From NCBI GenBank assembly GCA_011334435.1, contig DTPJ01000402.1, forward strand, positions 1 through 18,402: a stretch of 18,402 bases of DNA, read 5' to 3'. Source of the stretch: Candidatus Poribacteria bacterium (lineage in GTDB: Bacteria > Poribacteria > DTPJ01). A program made the translations under genes and the position numbers. Positions 15,499 to 18,402 of the stretch are shown one piece after another. Within the stretch, counting starts at the first letter, position 1. Each line of letters begins with the position of its first letter. Below the pieces are notes generated by a model. It was not told the origin of the DNA. It saw nothing but the letters and a program-made list of their open reading frames with translations, and did no database searches.

Positions 15499-16182
15499 AT
15501 GAAAGCTACTAAATATTTATTAATTATTTCTATCAGTTTAATTATGGTTTTATTATCTGTAACTATTGTTTCAGGAAGACCTTTTAGATTAGCGAAACTC
15601 CCCGATGAAGGGAAAAATTTCGGTTGTTTAACTTGTCATACAAAATCAAGTGGTGGAGTAAGAAATCCCTTTGGACAAGATTGGCAAAAAATAGCTATAA
15701 AGGCTAAAGATACCTATACTACTGAACTTGCAGGATTAGATTCCGATGGAGATGGATTTACAAATGATCAGGAGTTTTCTGCGAAGACAAATCCTGGCGA
15801 TCCAAACTCAAAACCAGATGGTCAAACTATTGATCCGAAAGCTGAATTAGAAAAGGTCATCGCAAGGGGCAAAGTGCTTTTCAACGATCCTAAACTCGGT
15901 AAGTCAGGATCAAGTTGCAACAGTTGCCATCCAAATGGAGGGACAACAGGTGGTCAAATGATGGGAATGGCTATACCGACTCTTAAAGGTTCTGCTGCAA
16001 CTTTTCCAAAATACAAAGCGAATGCCAAAGCAGTTATAACACTTCAACAGATGAACAATATGTGTATTCAAATGATTATGAAGGGAACTCCGTTGAAGTT
16101 AGATAGTCCAGAGTCAGTCGCCTTATCAGCTTATGTTACTTCATTGAGTAATGGAATTCCTGTCCAAATAGGCGGAAAATGA
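15499..16182 (+). CDS. Secreted diheme c-type cytochrome with thrombospondin-3-like calcium motif
   Basis: A 227-residue exported protein with a signal peptide (about 6-26). It has two haem c sites: CLTCH (43-47) and CNSCH (140-144), with M194 (in MIMKGTPL) a likely axial ligand of the second. Between them lies DSDGDGFTNDQE (81-92) followed by NPGDPNSKP, a thrombospondin type 3-like calcium loop. The first domain (CLTCH then RNPFGQDW) resembles exported haem domains that carry such loops. The second is a class I-like monohaem fold. It probably carries electrons outside the cytoplasmic membrane. GGAG lies 10 nt before the ATG. Its stop overlaps the start of the next gene by 4 nt, tying it to the membrane reductase. 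Confidence 0.87.
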   Translation: MKATKYLLIISISLIMVLLSVTIVSGRPFRLAKLPDEGKNFGCLTCHTKSSGGVRNPFGQDWQKIAIKAKDTYTTELAGLDSDGDGFTNDQEFSAKTNPGDPNSKPDGQTIDPKAELEKVIARGKVLFNDPKLGKSGSSCNSCHPNGGTTGGQMMGMAIPTLKGSAATFPKYKANAKAVITLQQMNNMCIQMIMKGTPLKLDSPESVALSAYVTSLSNGIPVQIGGK

Positions 16183-17489
16183 TGAAAAAAGCTCTAATGA
16201 TAATACTTATGGCAGGATTTATAATTCTGCCAATGATAATTTGGTCTCGCACACTATATTTTAACGCCAGTGGTGGACTGCCAATAAACATATATTTAGG
16301 CATCTATATCTATGATTTTGGGAGATTGTTGGCGTTAATTGGATTTATGCTGATCTTTTTCCAATATGTCCTCAGTTCAAGGATCCGATTCATTGAACGG
16401 ACTGTGGGATTAGACAAAATTATGAGGTTGCATCGGATATTTGGCATAGTCGGGCTTGTTATGATATTGTTTCATCCTTCTGCAACCTTTATCGGAAATT
16501 TTTTACAGGAACAAGATCAGCTTTTCTTTCATCCACTAAAAATAGTAGGATTGGTTGCACTTTTGCTTCTCTGTCTTATGGCTGGAATTGCTATCTTATA
16601 TAAGTATGTCAATATTAAATATGAAACTTGGAAAAATGTCCATAGGTTCATTTATATTGTTTTTCCGATAGCATTTTTCCATAGCTTGCGGTTAGGTAGC
16701 GATACCCAAAAATTATCGCTTAAAATTTTTTGGTGGATATTGTTCGGATTATACCTAATCATATTGATATATAAAATAGCGATGCGATTTTATATCAGAA
16801 GCAGACCTTTTAACATCACAAGAGTTTTGCAGGAAACACACGACATTTGGAGTTTATTCTTCAAGGGAAAAATTAAAAGCTATAAGCCCGGACAATTTCT
16901 GTTCATTCAGCTTATAAGAAATGGCAAAGTATCAGAATCTCATCCCTTCACTATATCATCAAGTCCTACAAGAGACGAGCTTTCCATCAGTGTCAAATCA
17001 GTTGGTGATTTTACATCAACTATAAAAAATTGCAAACCATCAGAGCTTGCATATATAGACATGCCTTATGGTGTTTTCAGTTTTCTTAATTATGACGCAA
17101 AAAATTTTGTGTTTATCGCTGGTGGAATTGGAATAACTCCGTTTATTAGTATGTTAAGATATATGTATGATACCAAGTTGGGAAGAAATATTATTCTTAT
17201 CTGGGGAAACAAGACTTCCAAAGATATAGCGTTTAAAGATGAGCTTGAAAAAATGGCTTCTGAAATGCCATCATTTAAGATCATTCACGTAATGTCAAGT
17301 CAACAAGATTGGCAAGGGGAAAAAGGATTTATAAATGCGGAAAAGATAAAAAAATATGTATCTGATTTTAAAGATACTCAATTTTTTGTTTGTGGTCCCC
17401 CGATAATGATGAAAAATGTTATAAGAGATTTAAAACAGCTTGGCGTTACTAAAAATCATATACATTATGAACGATTTGCTTTGCGGTAA
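16179..17489 (+). CDS. Ferric-reductase/NOX-like membrane flavocytochrome
   Basis: A 436-residue protein. The N-terminal half (about 5-200) has six or so membrane segments. Two pairs of histidines, H85/H99 and H155/H168, are spaced 13-14 residues apart as in ferric reductase and NADPH oxidase b-haem ligands. The C-terminal half is a ferredoxin-NADP reductase module: HPFTISSSP (255-263) for FAD, GGIGITPFISML (315-326) for the nucleotide, and CGPPIMMKN (405-413) with the family cysteine. It should take electrons from cytoplasmic NAD(P)H across the membrane through FAD and haem. The acceptor could be ferric iron, oxygen or the neighbouring cytochrome. The ATG overlaps the cytochrome stop; a second ATG at 16182 is an equal choice. 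Confidence 0.88.
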   Translation: MMKKALMIILMAGFIILPMIIWSRTLYFNASGGLPINIYLGIYIYDFGRLLALIGFMLIFFQYVLSSRIRFIERTVGLDKIMRLHRIFGIVGLVMILFHPSATFIGNFLQEQDQLFFHPLKIVGLVALLLLCLMAGIAILYKYVNIKYETWKNVHRFIYIVFPIAFFHSLRLGSDTQKLSLKIFWWILFGLYLIILIYKIAMRFYIRSRPFNITRVLQETHDIWSLFFKGKIKSYKPGQFLFIQLIRNGKVSESHPFTISSSPTRDELSISVKSVGDFTSTIKNCKPSELAYIDMPYGVFSFLNYDAKNFVFIAGGIGITPFISMLRYMYDTKLGRNIILIWGNKTSKDIAFKDELEKMASEMPSFKIIHVMSSQQDWQGEKGFINAEKIKKYVSDFKDTQFFVCGPPIMMKNVIRDLKQLGVTKNHIHYERFALR

Positions 17490-17501
17490 CAGAGGTAGTT
17501 T

Positions 17502-18104
17502 ATGAACGTTCTTGGAATCTACGGAAGCCCAAGAAAAAGAGGAAATAGCGATATTCTTCTGGATAAGGCACTTGAAGGAGCAGAGTCAGCAGGTGCGGAG
17601 ATAACGAGGTTATATGCCCGCGATCTAAAAATGGTCGGCTGTATTGAATGCGGAGGTTGCGATAAGACGGGCAAATGTGTAATTAAAGATGATATGCAGT
17701 CTGTATATCCATTGTTAGAATCAGCAGATGCGATTATACTTTCTGTTCCAATATTCTTCTATGGTGTCCCTTCACAAGCAAAAGCTTTGGTGGATCGTTG
17801 CCAAGCCTCTTGGCGTAAACGTATGCTTACAAAGACAAAGGAACAGAGAAAGACTTATGATAGTGGAAAAGGATATTTAATCAGCGTTGCAGCAACTTCG
17901 GGAAAAAGCCTCTTTGACGGAACTATATTAATGGCTAAATATTTTTATGATGCCTTAGATATGAGTTATGAGGGCGAACTACTCGTTAGAAAGATAGATA
18001 AAAAGGGGGCTATATTGGAACATCCCGAGTTTTTGAAGGAAGCGTATGATTTTGGCATCCAAATAGTCAATGATAACAACAAAAAAGAAGGAGGAAACGA
18101 ATAA
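17502..18104 (+). CDS. Iron-sulfur flavoprotein / NADPH-dependent FMN reductase family
   Basis: A 200-residue flavodoxin-fold protein with the FMN phosphate loop GSPRKRGNSD (8-17). It has a compact cysteine set, C47-x2-C50-x2-C53-x5-C59, typical of the Isf-type iron-sulfur flavoproteins that bind a 4Fe-4S cluster and FMN. Such proteins pass electrons between ferredoxin-like donors and small acceptors in anaerobes. The SVPIFFYGVPSQAKALVDR region (80-98) is also typical of the family. GAGG stands before the start, 12 nt after the flavocytochrome stop. Its stop overlaps the ferritin ATG by 1 nt. Confidence 0.9.
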   Translation: MNVLGIYGSPRKRGNSDILLDKALEGAESAGAEITRLYARDLKMVGCIECGGCDKTGKCVIKDDMQSVYPLLESADAIILSVPIFFYGVPSQAKALVDRCQASWRKRMLTKTKEQRKTYDSGKGYLISVAATSGKSLFDGTILMAKYFYDALDMSYEGELLVRKIDKKGAILEHPEFLKEAYDFGIQIVNDNNKKEGGNE

Positions 18105-18402
18105 TGATCAGTAAAAAATTACAAGATGCTTTTAATGAACAAATTCAGGCAGAAATGGGGTCTGCTTATCTTTACTTGTCAATGTCTGCTTATTTCCATA
18201 GTATAAATATGGAAGGAATGGCACATTGGATGGAAGTTCAAGCGAAAGAAGAGCAGGGACATGCAGAAAAGTTCTTTAAACACATCATAGACAGAGGCGG
18301 TAGAGTTGAGCTTCTCGCCATAGAGAAACCTAAATTTGAATGGACTTCTCCGCTTGACGCTTTCAACGATACTTATAAACACGAAAAATATATCACTGGC
18401 AG
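18104..18402 (+). CDS. ftnA: Ferritin, N-terminal part (cut by window edge)
   Basis: An open frame begins with ATG at 18104, after a perfect AAGGAGG site at about 18088-18094, and runs off the right edge. The 99 visible residues (starting MISKKLQDAFNEQI) match non-haem bacterial ferritin, which oxidises Fe(II) and stores it in a 24-subunit shell. The ferroxidase residues E17, E50, H53 and E94 of the E. coli FtnA type are all present. The TAATG overlap with the flavoprotein gene implies translational coupling. Full ferritins are about 165-175 residues, so some 70 are missing. Confidence 0.95.
   Translation, partial: MISKKLQDAFNEQIQAEMGSAYLYLSMSAYFHSINMEGMAHWMEVQAKEEQGHAEKFFKHIIDRGGRVELLAIEKPKFEWTSPLDAFNDTYKHEKYITG

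Overview
The window is an AT-rich bacterial chromosome segment (about 18.4 kb) densely packed with genes on both strands. It holds 15 complete protein genes and two that run off the edges. No rRNA, tRNA, CRISPR array, transposase or phage gene was seen. The mix of a URO-D/MtaA-like protein, a Gfo/Idh/MocA oxidoreductase, an SDR, a secreted PQQ-like propeller, an NHLRC2-like thioredoxin/NHL protein and two lipoproteins, with standard bacterial housekeeping genes, resembles uncultured Poribacteria/PVC-type or similar candidate-phylum genomes. That placement is an inference from gene content only. Strong GGAGG-type ribosome binding sites and sigma70-like promoters (often with an extended TGn -10) are easy to read. 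At least two lipobox proteins point to a bacterial envelope.

Layout. 1-63 (-): start of an unknown gene. 420-1493 (+): URO-D-family protein, separated by a strong bidirectional hairpin terminator from a minus-strand run. That run is a Gfo/Idh/MocA oxidoreductase (6499-5489), a cysteine-containing protein of unknown function (5413-4679), an ECF-type S-component membrane protein (4655-3723) and an anchored thioredoxin/NHL-propeller protein (3556-1544). At about 6.6 kb two clear divergent promoters drive the Gfo/Idh gene leftward and an SDR plus secreted PQQ-like propeller pair rightward (6791-8939). The next minus-strand block (12988-8945) is AbrB-like protein, ispF, cysS, F5/8C-like lipoprotein and dprA. 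A second divergent promoter pair at about 13.1 kb separates it from a Ycf48-like seven-blade lipoprotein (13324-14364). A 136-bp element with 23-bp inverted ends follows, then murB (14551-15450).

The right end (15499 to the edge) is a tightly coupled plus-strand cluster: a diheme c-type cytochrome with a calcium-loop motif, a membrane ferric-reductase/NOX-like flavocytochrome, an Isf-like iron-sulfur flavoprotein and a ferritin cut by the window edge. Their overlaps and spacing suggest one transcription unit that moves electrons to or from iron and stores it.

The least explained parts are the unknown cysteine protein paired with an S-component lacking its own ATPases, the cytochrome/ferric reductase/flavoprotein/ferritin cluster, and the 136-bp inverted-repeat element before murB. 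None can be called a new system from sequence reading alone.
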